DNA of 16,108 bases from Desulfobacteraceae bacterium. Its GTDB lineage: Bacteria > Desulfobacterota > Desulfobacteria > Desulfobacterales > BuS5. Of this stretch, positions 7,901 through 13,965 are shown in pieces (position 1 is the stretch's first letter; every line of letters begins with the position of its first letter). Where the stretch lies: the NCBI GenBank assembly GCA_030642865.1, contig DAOWMW010000003.1, forward strand, positions 1 through 16,108, read 5' to 3'. The position numbers and the translations under genes are program-made. A model generated the notes under the pieces. That model saw only the letters and a list, made by a program, of their open reading frames with translations, did not search any database and was not told the DNA's origin.

Positions 7901-8395
7901 TATATGGGCAGGTATCATAAATGCCTGATCAGAAGATTCAAGGAGAATCTCCAGGAGATTACGTGCATCAAGGCCGAGTATGGGCCTGCCGTCTGATTTA
8001 ATATTTCCTATTTTATCAAGCCGGCTGTTAAAGGTTTCTGCTGTTAAAAGATCGGGCAAAAAAACAAGATTATGGATTTTCCGGGTTTTGTTCCCTTTTT
8101 TGTATATACTGCTTATTTCGGAAGCAAGGATAAAACGGACATTTTTTCTGCATGACAGAGGAATTTTTTTGTCGCATTCTGCAGCTATGTGATTTTTTAA
8201 CTTAAAAAGACCTTCTTCTGCAGGGATCAGTTTTTCCTTAATTTCGGAAATCCACCCGGGATGGGTAGCATCCCCTGTGGCCACAACGGTTATACCCTTT
8301 AGCTGAGCAGCAATATAAAGATTTTCAAAATCCAGATTCTTAGCTGTTGCCATGGAAAACTTGGAATGTATATGGAGATCTGCTATAAATTTCAT
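4985..8395 (-). CDS. EndoQ-like PHP nuclease fused to UvrD/Rep helicase (1136 aa)
   Basis: The N-terminal third (about 1-420) is a PHP domain of the Endonuclease Q (TIGR00375) type. It shows DLHIHS (His8, His10), a Glu in ASEIS (93), AHIWTPW (His164), NSDAHS (Asp223, His225), and a zinc-finger-like set with Cys279, CPVC (295-298) and flanking His. EndoQ nicks DNA 5' of deaminated bases. A Lys/Pro-rich linker (about 433-467) joins it to a complete SF1A helicase: AAGPGTGKT (495-503), VDEYQD (685-690), GDPDQSIYGFRG (713-724), LNRNYRST, IHAAKGLEFPVV and FVAMTRAKERLYL. The helicase moves on ssDNA using ATP. The start has AAAGG 5 bases upstream. The gene leads a minus-strand unit with the glycerate kinase and diverges from the flavoprotein gene. 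Domain calls are firm; joint action on deaminated DNA is inferred. Confidence 0.93.
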   Translation of the reverse strand: MKFIADLHIHSKFSMATAKNLDFENLYIAAQLKGITVVATGDATHPGWISEIKEKLIPAEEGLFKLKNHIAAECDKKIPLSCRKNVRFILASEISSIYKKGNKTRKIHNLVFLPDLLTAETFNSRLDKIGNIKSDGRPILGLDARNLLEILLESSDQAFMIPAHIWTPWFSMFGSKSGFDSIEECFGDLAPHIFAAETGLSSDPAMNRRVSNLNNLTLVSNSDAHSPMKLGREANLFDTDLSYTAMKSALKTGDPRKFLGTYEFFPEEGKYHMDGHRKCKIMFSPKETLAAGGICPVCQKPLTIGVMHRIEELSDQDTGNPAARSHPFYSLVPLGNILSDILQVGPNTKKVAGYYQKALNVLGDEFSILYDLGIDDIKKANIPLLDKAIKKIRNNKIILIPGFDGEYGKIKIFDPQERITLMGQNTFFSLPQVNKKKPEQIKTKRLPVKKPVKKIDLKRKKSKDHGNNFPGNILDNLNKDQKNAVTHFGSPLLIAAGPGTGKTRTLTHKIAYLVKTKGVPAENILALTFTVKAAKEMGSRVKALTGHGHIPPCTTFHSFCLDLLQRENKGKRFFVIDDNDRKYFIKTAVKQIRGSGGKISTVFNTLCDNIVLAKQNLVLPDELDGLFEKELEKKETKGVYQKYQALLSLQNLFDYEDLIFDVVNLLEKNNFSLKKYEKEFTHIFVDEYQDINQGQYRIVRALAPSGENLCVIGDPDQSIYGFRGSDVKFFNNFVKDYPGVCAVRLNRNYRSTQTILDASFQALKNSGAASKDTKIYSGIQGVKTIGIIETASEKAEAAAIGKYMEKLVGGTGFHSFDFNKVDNFAQAEDYSFSDFAVLFRTHRQGEIIHDILLSAGIPCQIADKKKNFGKTLVPGLLSFLKITEGWGTYADFERVTTLIDSGIGGKTLEKFILWGIDNCFTINEAIANISKIPPKTIPAPRKDSIDLFGKKISEIKKSTNGMTIENRLKYIWDNLNIPDNIKNDSPDEALTALLSDSKNYSDNLYQFISDIALKTDSDAIYSDVEKVSLMTIHAAKGLEFPVVFIAGCEEGLLPHERGKVSKQDADEEKRLFFVAMTRAKERLYLTYAKKRMIFGKIKEQKLSPFVRAIEEDLKKAEKKMKLRTKKEKHVQLKLFD

Positions 8396-8536
8396 AATGC
8401 CTTTTATATTGACTCATCTGAATCAAATTTTCAACAAGTAGCGATGTTAGGATCGTGAATTTATTTCATCCCCAATCCTTATCCATCAGAAAATTATATA
8501 CTGATGTAATACTATTTCAAAAATTCAGGAGGTTCC
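8396..8536. promoter_or_regulatory. Divergent promoter region (helicase fusion / flavoprotein)
   Basis: These 141 bases separate two divergently oriented start codons and must carry both promoters. Candidate boxes are TTGAAA followed by AATATAAAA on the minus strand and TATACT (8497-8502) on the plus strand. None has a well-matched partner at 16-18 bases, so no promoter is placed. Confidence 0.4.
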
Positions 8537-9952
8537 ATGGAAAAAAATATTGATATAGAAGTTTTGGTTATCGGTTTTGGCGGAGCTGGAGCTGTCGCGG
8601 CAATAACTGCACACGATGCAGGGACTTCGGTTATGATTATTGAAAAAATGGATCATGGGGGAGGGAACACCAATCTTTCTTTGGGAGGATTTTTGTGTCT
8701 GAAGGATTTTGACAGGGGACTTCTTTATCTTGAAAGCCTTTGCAACAGGGTTTTTTCAACCCTTGAACCGGAAATGATTTATGCCTATGCAAAGGAGTCT
8801 CTAAATAATCAGAAATGGGTTGAGAGCTTTGGACAAAGAACCCACGCTTACGGAGGGGCAGCATTTCCTGAACTTCCAGGGGCCGATTCTGTGGAAAAAC
8901 GGATGGTCACAGGCAAAAACAGCACCGAGGAAAATTCTTTTTGGAGTTTTATCCGTTCTGAAGTTGCAAAACGGGAAATTACAGTTTTAAATAATGCACC
9001 AGCCAAAAGTCTGATCATCGATGAAGACGGAGCAGTAAAGGGTGCTGTTGTAAATATGAACGGGGAAACAATATCTGTAAAAGCTTCCAGGGCTGTAATT
9101 TTGACATGCGGCGGATTTGAATATAATGATTGGATGAAAAAAAATTATCTCAAGGGGTATCCCTATTATTCCCTTGGGTCCCCGGGGAATACCGGAGACG
9201 GCCTGGCCATGGCCCAGCGGGCCGGTGCCGACATCTGGCATTTATCAAACGTTTCCACCCCCCTTGGATTTAAAGCAGCCGAATATGAGGCCGCCTTTTT
9301 GATAAAGCCATTATCCATGCAGTATATTTATACGGATAAACCGGGTAAGCGTTTTGCTTCGGAGGTAACCGATGTTCATGCCTATAATTATCTTGTTGAT
9401 CTGTTTGATACACAGAAACTGGAATTTCCCCGTATTCCCTGCAGGATGATATTTGACGAAACCGTTCGCAGGGCAGGGCCCCTGGCCATTACAGCCGTTG
9501 GATTTAACAGGGGGCGATATCAATGGTCCAAGGATAATAAAAAAGAGATTGATAATGGCTGGATTGTTTCAGGACAGACCATTGGTGACCTTGCCGATAA
9601 AACAGGTGTGGGCCGGCATATGCTCGAAAATACTGTGAAGAGATACAATCAATATTGTGAATCAGGAAATGACCATGATTATAATCGGCCCCGGGAAACA
9701 ATGAAGCCCCTTTGTAATGGTCCGTATTATTCAATTATGCTCTGGCCATCCCTTTTAAATACCCAGGGTGGGCCCAGGAGAAACTCCAACGCCCAGGTGC
9801 TTTATCCTGATGGTTCTGTGATCCCCCGTCTTTACAGTGCAGGTGAACTCGGTTCTTTGTTTGGATTGCTTTACCAGGGGGGAGGAAATATAGGTGAATG
9901 CCTTGCTTTTGGCCGTATTGCCGGGGAAAAAGCTGCTGCTGAAAAGCTGTAA
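8537..9952 (+). CDS. FAD-dependent oxidoreductase, fumarate reductase/KstD-like (FAD_binding_2)
   Basis: This 471-residue soluble flavoprotein is of the fumarate reductase flavoprotein superfamily. A Rossmann FAD site opens the protein (VIGFGGAGAVAA with IIEK, about 11-37), followed by GGGNTNLSLGG. Mid-protein features are ILTCGGFEYN and SPGNTGDGLAMAQRAGAD. The C-terminal FAD motif is LYSAGELGSLFGLLYQGGGNIGECLAFGRIAG. No signal peptide, haem-binding CXXCH or FMN-binding domain is present, so it should be cytoplasmic and use a soluble electron partner. Where fumarate reductases have HHTMGG this protein has LNTQGGPRRN, so the substrate-binding His is missing. Fumarate is therefore unlikely; an enoate-, steroid- or urocanate-type substrate is possible. 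The start is set by AGGAGG just upstream of ATG 8537. It stands alone on its strand. Confidence 0.85.
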   Translation: MEKNIDIEVLVIGFGGAGAVAAITAHDAGTSVMIIEKMDHGGGNTNLSLGGFLCLKDFDRGLLYLESLCNRVFSTLEPEMIYAYAKESLNNQKWVESFGQRTHAYGGAAFPELPGADSVEKRMVTGKNSTEENSFWSFIRSEVAKREITVLNNAPAKSLIIDEDGAVKGAVVNMNGETISVKASRAVILTCGGFEYNDWMKKNYLKGYPYYSLGSPGNTGDGLAMAQRAGADIWHLSNVSTPLGFKAAEYEAAFLIKPLSMQYIYTDKPGKRFASEVTDVHAYNYLVDLFDTQKLEFPRIPCRMIFDETVRRAGPLAITAVGFNRGRYQWSKDNKKEIDNGWIVSGQTIGDLADKTGVGRHMLENTVKRYNQYCESGNDHDYNRPRETMKPLCNGPYYSIMLWPSLLNTQGGPRRNSNAQVLYPDGSVIPRLYSAGELGSLFGLLYQGGGNIGECLAFGRIAGEKAAAEKL

Positions 9953-9961
9953 TAAAAAATA

Positions 9962-10019
9962 AGAAAAATTTTCAAGCTGTGCGGTTAACCTTTAGCAGTT
10001 AGCCGTTAGCTTTTAGCCA
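9962..10019 (-). repeat. AGCTAAC-rich intergenic repeat, inverted copy
   Basis: Read on the minus strand, this stretch runs AAAGCTAACGGCTAACTGC, then GGTTAACCGCACAGCTTG and AAAATTTTTC. It resembles the plus-strand stretches at 11405-11457 and 11472-11523, which have AGCTAAC units, then (A/T)(A/T)CCG(C/A)ACAGGTC and AAA(A/G)(T/A)TT. Three degenerate copies in about 1.6 kb bracket the dciA-trmN6 pair. Confidence 0.45.
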
Positions 10020-10070
10020 AAATGATCACAGGATGTTTTGCTATAGATTTTCAGATAATACCTCAGTTTT

Positions 10071-10250
10071 TCAAAGCAGGGGCGGATTCCATATCCGCCC
10101 TGTCCATTTCCATATCAGCAGGGCAGCAATGGATTCTGCAGGCAACCACACAGGGTTTGCCCCAATTATAGCATAGACCAGCAACAGGCTTGCAAAGCCT
10201 GGAAATATAAATGAATGTTTTAAAAATTTGGGTTGCGGGCATCCTCCGCT
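10071..10250 (-). pseudogene. Possible remnant of a small membrane protein after trmN6
   Basis: In the same frame as the preceding methyltransferase, after its TAA, an open frame of 59 codons runs to a TGA at 10071-10073. It includes FIFPGFASLLLVYAIIG and PAESIAALLIWKWTG, a plausible membrane segment pair with aromatic ends, and finishes RIWNPPLL. It has no ATG, GTG or early TTG start. An ATG next to GCGGAGG at 10239 is in a neighbouring frame, so a one-base shift in the following CCC run would join them. It may be a decayed gene, a frameshifted small gene, or chance. The frame ends within the GGGCGGAT hairpin. Confidence 0.28.
10080..10100. repeat. Perfect 8-bp hairpin GGGCGGAT/ATCCGCCC
   Basis: GGGCGGAT (10080-10087) and ATCCGCCC (10093-10100) flank a 5-base loop. 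A second perfect hairpin, CAGGCTT-GCA-AAGCCTG, is at 10185-10201. Neither is followed by a T tract on either strand, so a classic intrinsic terminator is not supported. Confidence 0.5.
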
Positions 10251-10976
10251 TTAGATCATTCCGTAGATTTTTTTTAATTTTTCAGTATATTCACCATCTT
10301 TGTTGTAGATAATTATCGGCTCTTTTATTTTTAATCCGGGGCGGCTTTTTTTTATACCTTCAACCAGGATCAGTTTTGCCCCTGTCCCCCTTTTTGAATG
10401 AATGGTTCTTAAATACTTTGGCTCCAGATTAAATTTTCTCATCTGTGCCAGCATATCGACCATACGTTCAGCCGGGTAGATGGTAATGAATCGCCCTGAA
10501 ATGTTCAGAATACGGCTTGCTGCATCGAGGAAATCGTCGAGGGTTGCGGTTATTTCATGCCTTGCTATGGCCCGTTGACTGTTTTTGCAGATTCGTCCTG
10601 ACCTGTTTTTTCTGTAAGGAGGATTTGAAACAACCAGATCCACGGGTCCTGCAATGGTTTTATGTTTTAGATTCACTATGTTATGGTTCAGGATTGTTAC
10701 TTTACTCTCCATGCAGTTATCCTGTATATTTTGCAGGGCAATATCCGCCATCTCTTTTTGTACTTCTATTCCGTATATCTGTATTTGGGGATTTTGGTGT
10801 GCCAGTATTAACGGGACAATACCGCATCCTGTTCCCATATCAAGGACCCTGTCCCGTGGACGGGGAGAGGCGTAACCTGCCAGCAGTACTGCGTCTATGG
10901 AAAAACGATACCCGTTTTTATATTGCCTTACCAGGATTTGACCGTTGAAAAAGGTATCAGCGGTGAATTGTGTCAC
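10251..10976 (-). CDS. trmN6: TrmN6-like tRNA1(Val) adenine-N6 methyltransferase
   Basis: This 241-residue class I SAM-dependent methyltransferase is of the YfiC/TrmN6 (HemK-like) family. In E. coli the family member methylates A37 of tRNA1(Val). It has the family's N-terminal YRFSIDAVLLAGY (23-35), SAM motif I VLDMGTGCGIVPL (44-56), acidic IEVQ after strand 2, and the adenine-N6 catalytic motif NPPY at 118-121. The following YRKNRSG and the length fit the family. Translation starts at a GTG (10976) whose GTGA overlaps the TGA of the upstream DUF721 gene by 4 bases, so the two are translationally coupled and no separate ribosome binding site is seen. The exact tRNA target is inferred from the family; related PrmC/RsmC-like roles are less likely. 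Confidence 0.85.
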   Translation of the reverse strand: MTQFTADTFFNGQILVRQYKNGYRFSIDAVLLAGYASPRPRDRVLDMGTGCGIVPLILAHQNPQIQIYGIEVQKEMADIALQNIQDNCMESKVTILNHNIVNLKHKTIAGPVDLVVSNPPYRKNRSGRICKNSQRAIARHEITATLDDFLDAASRILNISGRFITIYPAERMVDMLAQMRKFNLEPKYLRTIHSKRGTGAKLILVEGIKKSRPGLKIKEPIIIYNKDGEYTEKLKKIYGMI

Positions 10977-11284
10977 AGGATGGGTCCTATTGTAAATTTA
11001 ATATCATTAACCAGTTCTTTTTTGATGGTGCTGTTTATTTTGGCGATGATATCTTTTTTCATAAATTGAAGATTATGTGTCCAGCTTGATCCTGTAACAT
11101 GTACCAAAAGTGTTTTTCCTTTAAAAGCCACAGGCTTGGAATTCTTTGCGGTCATATCTCCGACAATGGTTTTCCAGTATATGTTAAGATTTTGCAGGTC
11201 GTCGTAAAATTCATTCCTGTAGGATAATAAAAACCTGTTAAGTATGTTACCTATATGTTCGAAATTTTTTTTATTATCTGTCAT
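10973..11284 (-). CDS. DUF721 / DciA-like protein
   Basis: This 103-residue protein has the DUF721 layout: an N-terminal helix (IGNILNRFLLSYR), then YWKTIVGDMTAKNSKPVAFKGKTLLVHVTGSSWTHNLQFMK, with the W...VG....A...P..(F)..G.L.V.V..S.W...L pattern, and a basic helical end. DUF721 includes DciA, which helps load the replicative helicase DnaB in bacteria lacking DnaC or DnaI. That this small version does so is inferred. The ATG at 11284 is preferred; a TTG at 11344 would add 20 residues with no family match. No strong ribosome binding site is visible for either. It is the first gene of a two-gene unit with trmN6, overlapping by 4 bases. Confidence 0.72.
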   Translation of the reverse strand: MTDNKKNFEHIGNILNRFLLSYRNEFYDDLQNLNIYWKTIVGDMTAKNSKPVAFKGKTLLVHVTGSSWTHNLQFMKKDIIAKINSTIKKELVNDIKFTIGPIL

Positions 11285-11336
11285 GGCATTCAGATTTATA
11301 CAATTGACTCCTGGATTGTCAATCAAAACGATTTGC

Positions 11337-11385
11337 AAAAACAATTAAATTTTCCTTACGCAGGATTTTAACCGGACACTGCTGA
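11337..11385 (+). repeat. Dispersed intergenic repeat, copy 2 (AACCGGACA core)
   Basis: This stretch aligns without gaps to 1261-1309 (39 of 49 bases). The shared core is CGCA(A/G)GATT(C/T)TAACCGGACA. It lies upstream of the dciA-like start codon and is followed by the AGCTAAC-type repeats, a mosaic also seen in part after copy 1. Confidence 0.55.
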
Positions 11386-11404
11386 ATGATGTTGAATGGT
11401 TTCA

Positions 11405-11523
11405 TGCAAAAGCTAACACCTGATAGCTAACAGCTATCCGCACAGGTCAAAAGTTTTCATTTCCACTCTTTTTTAAGCTAACGGCAACCGTTACGTGCTA
11501 ACCGAACAGGTCGGAAAATTGCA
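11405..11523 (+). repeat. Two AGCTAAC...ACAGGTC repeat units in tandem
   Basis: The first unit (about 11405-11457) reads AAAGCTAACACC, AGCTAACAGC, TCCGCACAGGTC and AAAAGTTTTC. The second (about 11472-11523) reads TTAAGCTAACGGC, GTGCTAACCGAACAGGTC and GGAAAATTGC. Both resemble the inverted copy at 9962-10019. The function is unknown. Confidence 0.45.
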
Positions 11524-11541
11524 GGCTATTGTCGATTTAGC

Positions 11542-11570
11542 TTGACTTGTTAAATGGAGTAAATTATATG
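11542..11570 (+). promoter_or_regulatory. Candidate sigma-70 promoter of hflKC
   Basis: TTGACT (11542-11547) and TATATG (11565-11570) are 17 bases apart. Transcription would start near 11577, leaving a short leader of about 28 bases before the hflK ATG. The fit is good at -35 and moderate at -10; this is sequence inference only. Confidence 0.45.
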
Positions 11571-11604
11571 AGAAAAAAACACTCTATACATATAAGGAAA
11601 TTTT

Positions 11605-12642
11605 ATGAATTGGGATTGGGAAAAATTAAAAGAACAGCAGGGTAAAGGGAGTAAACCTCCAAGTATGGATGATATCATTGAAAAGATCAAAAATGTAAAA
11701 GCACCTTTTGGCAGGCCTCTATTTTTTCTTGTCATTCTGCTTGTTTTGATTTTTGGTTCATCTGTCTTTTATACAGTTGGTGTGGATGAAGTGGGCGTTG
11801 TACAGCAGTTTGGAAAATTTCAGCGTATCAGCCAGCCTGGCCTTAACTTTAAATTGCCCTCAGGAATTGAGAAAGTAACAAAGATAAAAGTTAAACGTAT
11901 TTATAAGGAGGACTTTGGGGACAGGGGGACGCGGGACGATTACAGAACACGTTATGCGTCGTCGGGGAACGAGAATTTGAATGTTACACTGATGCTCACT
12001 GGTGATCTTAATGTTGCCATTGTACCATGGATTGTTCAATACAAGATTAAGGATCCTTATGATTATCTTTTTAAGGTAAAAAATGTTAAAAAAATTCTGA
12101 TTGATATGGCAGAGTCGTCCATGCGCCTTGTGGTGGGAGACAGGGGAATTAACGAAGTGATCTCAAAGCGTGAAGAAATAGCCCTGGCAGCCATGGATGT
12201 ATTGCAGGCAGAGTTAAACAAGGCAGAGGCCGGTATAAAAATTGTTACCATAGAGATGAAGAAAACAAATGTTCCAGGCCCTGTTCAGTCATCATTTAAC
12301 GAGGTAAACCAGGCTATTCAGGAAAAAGAGAAGATGATTTATCAGGCAAAAGAGGATTATAATAAAGCGATTCCAGCTGCAAGGGGTACAGCTGAAAGGA
12401 CCATAAAGGATTCCGAAGGATATGCTTTAGACAGAGTAAACAGAGCCAGGGGTGATGCTGCAAGATTTATTTCCGTTTATGAGGAATACGTAAAAGCAGA
12501 AGATATTACTAAAAGGCGTTTGTACCTTGAAGCCTTTAGGGAGCTTTTCCCCAAACTTGGACAAAAATATATTGTTGATTCGGATCTGGATAGCTTTTTG
12601 CCTTTGCTTAATCTTGGTACGCAGGAAGGGATAACTAAATGA
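11605..12642 (+). CDS. hflK: HflK, membrane regulator of FtsH protease
   Basis: This 345-residue SPFH/prohibitin-family protein assembles with HflC into a large membrane complex around the FtsH protease. An N-terminal cytosolic stretch, acidic/basic and Gly-rich, precedes one transmembrane segment (about 39-57, FFLVILLVLIFGSSVFYTV). The SPFH domain follows at once (VGVDEVGVVQQFGKF, then PGLNFKLP). The HflK-typical LMLTGDLNVAIVPWIVQYKIKDPYDYLFKV is present at about 130-160, then a long coiled-coil-like region (about 195-300) rich in Glu, Lys and Ala, ending SFLPLLNLG. The Gly-rich N-terminus is short compared with enterobacterial HflK. AAGGA lies 6 bases before the ATG. The stop overlaps the hflC start by 4 bases (ATGA). 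No ftsH lies in the window. Confidence 0.95.
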   Translation: MNWDWEKLKEQQGKGSKPPSMDDIIEKIKNVKAPFGRPLFFLVILLVLIFGSSVFYTVGVDEVGVVQQFGKFQRISQPGLNFKLPSGIEKVTKIKVKRIYKEDFGDRGTRDDYRTRYASSGNENLNVTLMLTGDLNVAIVPWIVQYKIKDPYDYLFKVKNVKKILIDMAESSMRLVVGDRGINEVISKREEIALAAMDVLQAELNKAEAGIKIVTIEMKKTNVPGPVQSSFNEVNQAIQEKEKMIYQAKEDYNKAIPAARGTAERTIKDSEGYALDRVNRARGDAARFISVYEEYVKAEDITKRRLYLEAFRELFPKLGQKYIVDSDLDSFLPLLNLGTQEGITK

Positions 12643-13583
12643 ATTATAAAGGATTTATAATAATTGCTGCAGCGATTGCATTGCTTATAGCCTATGCTTC
12701 CGCTTATACGGTTGATGAAACAGAACAGGTAATTGTTACGCAGTTCGGCAAAATAGTGGGGGAGCCTGTTATAGAGTCGGGTCTTCATTTTAAGGTCCCT
12801 TTTGTTCAGACTGCAAATTATTTTCCTAATAATCTCCTGGAGTGGGATGGTGATCCCGGGCAGATTCCCACTTTGGAAAAGACGTATATATGGGTGGATA
12901 CTTTTGCCCGATGGAAAATCGTTGATCCTGTCAAGTTTTTTCAGACTGTGAATAATGTTTTTAGTGGTATGGGACGTCTTGATGACATAATTGATCCTGC
13001 AACAAGAAATATGATCACTTCTCACAAGCTTATTGAAACTGTCAGAACAAGCAACAGAGTCATAGATAACATGAAATCTATTTATGAGGATACCTCTGAT
13101 GAAGACAATGTCAAGGTGCCTGCCATTGAGACCGGAAGAACTGAGATAGTCGCCATGATTTTAAAGCAGGCTAAGCCCAAGCTGGCAAAATTTGGTATTG
13201 AACTGGTTGATGTGCAGATAAAACGGATTAATTATGTTGAAGAAGTCAGGCAATCTGTATATGGGCGGATGGTGGCTGAGCGGAAACAGATGGCTGAAAA
13301 ATATCGTTCAGAGGGGGTTGGAGAAGCTCAGAAAATTCTTGGGAGTAAAGAACGTGATTTAAAACGGATAACTTCGGAAGCTTATGAAGAAGCTCAGAAA
13401 ATCAAGGGAAAGGGTGACGCTGAAGCTACAAAAATATTTGCAGAGGCATATTCCCGTGATTCTGATTTTTATACCTTTACCAAGACGCTGGAAATATATA
13501 ACACATCACTGGGTGAAAACAGTTCACTTGTTCTTTCAACAGATTCGGATTTTTTAAAATACCTGAAGGGCTATTCAAAATAA
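12639..13583 (+). CDS. hflC: HflC, membrane regulator of FtsH protease
   Basis: This 314-residue SPFH-family partner of HflK has an N-terminal transmembrane segment (about 6-22, IIIAAAIALLIAYASAY). The SPFH domain starts TVDETEQVIVTQFGKIVGEPV, followed by GLHFKVPF, the family's DTFARWKIVDPVKFFQTV and DIIDPATRNMI. A strongly helical region follows (VYGRMVAERKQMAEKYRSEG...KGKGDAEATKIFAEAYSRD), ending TLEIYNTSLGENSSLVLSTDSDFLKYL, all typical of HflC. Most of the protein lies outside the cytoplasmic membrane in known homologues. Its ATG overlaps the hflK stop codon (ATGA), giving translational coupling and probably a fixed stoichiometry. A palindromic element begins 2 bases after its stop codon and may end the transcript. 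Confidence 0.95.
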   Translation: MNYKGFIIIAAAIALLIAYASAYTVDETEQVIVTQFGKIVGEPVIESGLHFKVPFVQTANYFPNNLLEWDGDPGQIPTLEKTYIWVDTFARWKIVDPVKFFQTVNNVFSGMGRLDDIIDPATRNMITSHKLIETVRTSNRVIDNMKSIYEDTSDEDNVKVPAIETGRTEIVAMILKQAKPKLAKFGIELVDVQIKRINYVEEVRQSVYGRMVAERKQMAEKYRSEGVGEAQKILGSKERDLKRITSEAYEEAQKIKGKGDAEATKIFAEAYSRDSDFYTFTKTLEIYNTSLGENSSLVLSTDSDFLKYLKGYSK

Positions 13584-13585
13584 GT

Positions 13586-13807
13586 CTAAGGGTTGGGGAT
13601 GAAATAAAAATTACCCATAATTACGCCGGGCTTGTGGTCGTCTTCAAGGCACATCAATGGTTGCATACTTGGAGCATTTGGGCACCTACGCAATTTTGGG
13701 CACCCACAAGGGGAGCCCCTACGCAATTTTGGCCATTGATGCAACACGGAAGACGGGGCACAAGAACAAGTAATTATGGGTAATTTATAAAATTCACGAG
13801 CCCTAAG
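13586..13807. mobile_element. ~220-bp palindromic MITE-like element after hflC
   Basis: A long imperfect inverted repeat. The strongest arms are a perfect 17-bp pair, AAATTACCCATAATTAC (13608-13624) and its complement at 13770-13786. Inside, CTTGTG..GTCTTC (13631-13645) pairs with GAAGAC..CACAAG (13749-13764), and ATCAATGG (13653-13660) with CCATTGAT (13733-13740). Outside, CTAAGGG (13586-13592) faces CCCTAAG (13801-13807), the same end motif as the element at 1066-1230. The centre holds CCTACGCAATTTTGG twice (13685-13699 and 13718-13732) and a GGGCACCCACAAGGGG(A)GCCCC hairpin. It has no coding capacity. It could be a non-autonomous mobile element and also a terminator for hflKC. Confidence 0.7.
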
Positions 13808-13940
13808 GCACTTTGTCTGTGAGCAGGCCGAGTGCATTATAACTTTTCCTTCGGTCGACGTACCACTGATCCAGTACGGGTACGCCTTCCTCAGATTTTT
13901 TTATCTGTCCTGTGTCAAATTTTAAAATCGGGTGATCATT
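13803..13940 (-). other. Short protein-like open frame ending in the palindromic element
   Basis: A 45-codon frame with no standard start codon contains ILKFDTGQIKKSEEGVPVLD and WYVDRRKSYNALGLLTDKVP. Its TAG stop is part of the terminal CCCTAAG of the palindromic element. The composition is protein-like and it lies just downstream of the bS22-like gene. A short ATG frame (MNFKMITRF) precedes it out of frame. It may be a broken gene or chance; no family was recognised. An 11-bp A/T hairpin (13918-13928 with 13938-13948) lies in the same stretch. Confidence 0.2.
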
Positions 13941-13965
13941 TTAAAATTCATTTGAAAAAGTGTAT

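Noticed and set aside
10517..10948. 143-codon plus-strand open frame
   Set aside because: Antisense to trmN6, which carries all family motifs.
11405..11523. Possible CRISPR-like array
   Set aside because: Repeats are degenerate, differ in spacing and lack uniform spacers, and no cas genes are present in the window.
11568..11645. 25-codon open frame with GGAG upstream, overlapping the hflK start
   Set aside because: Out of frame with hflK, overlaps the candidate -10 box, and has no recognisable leader-peptide features.
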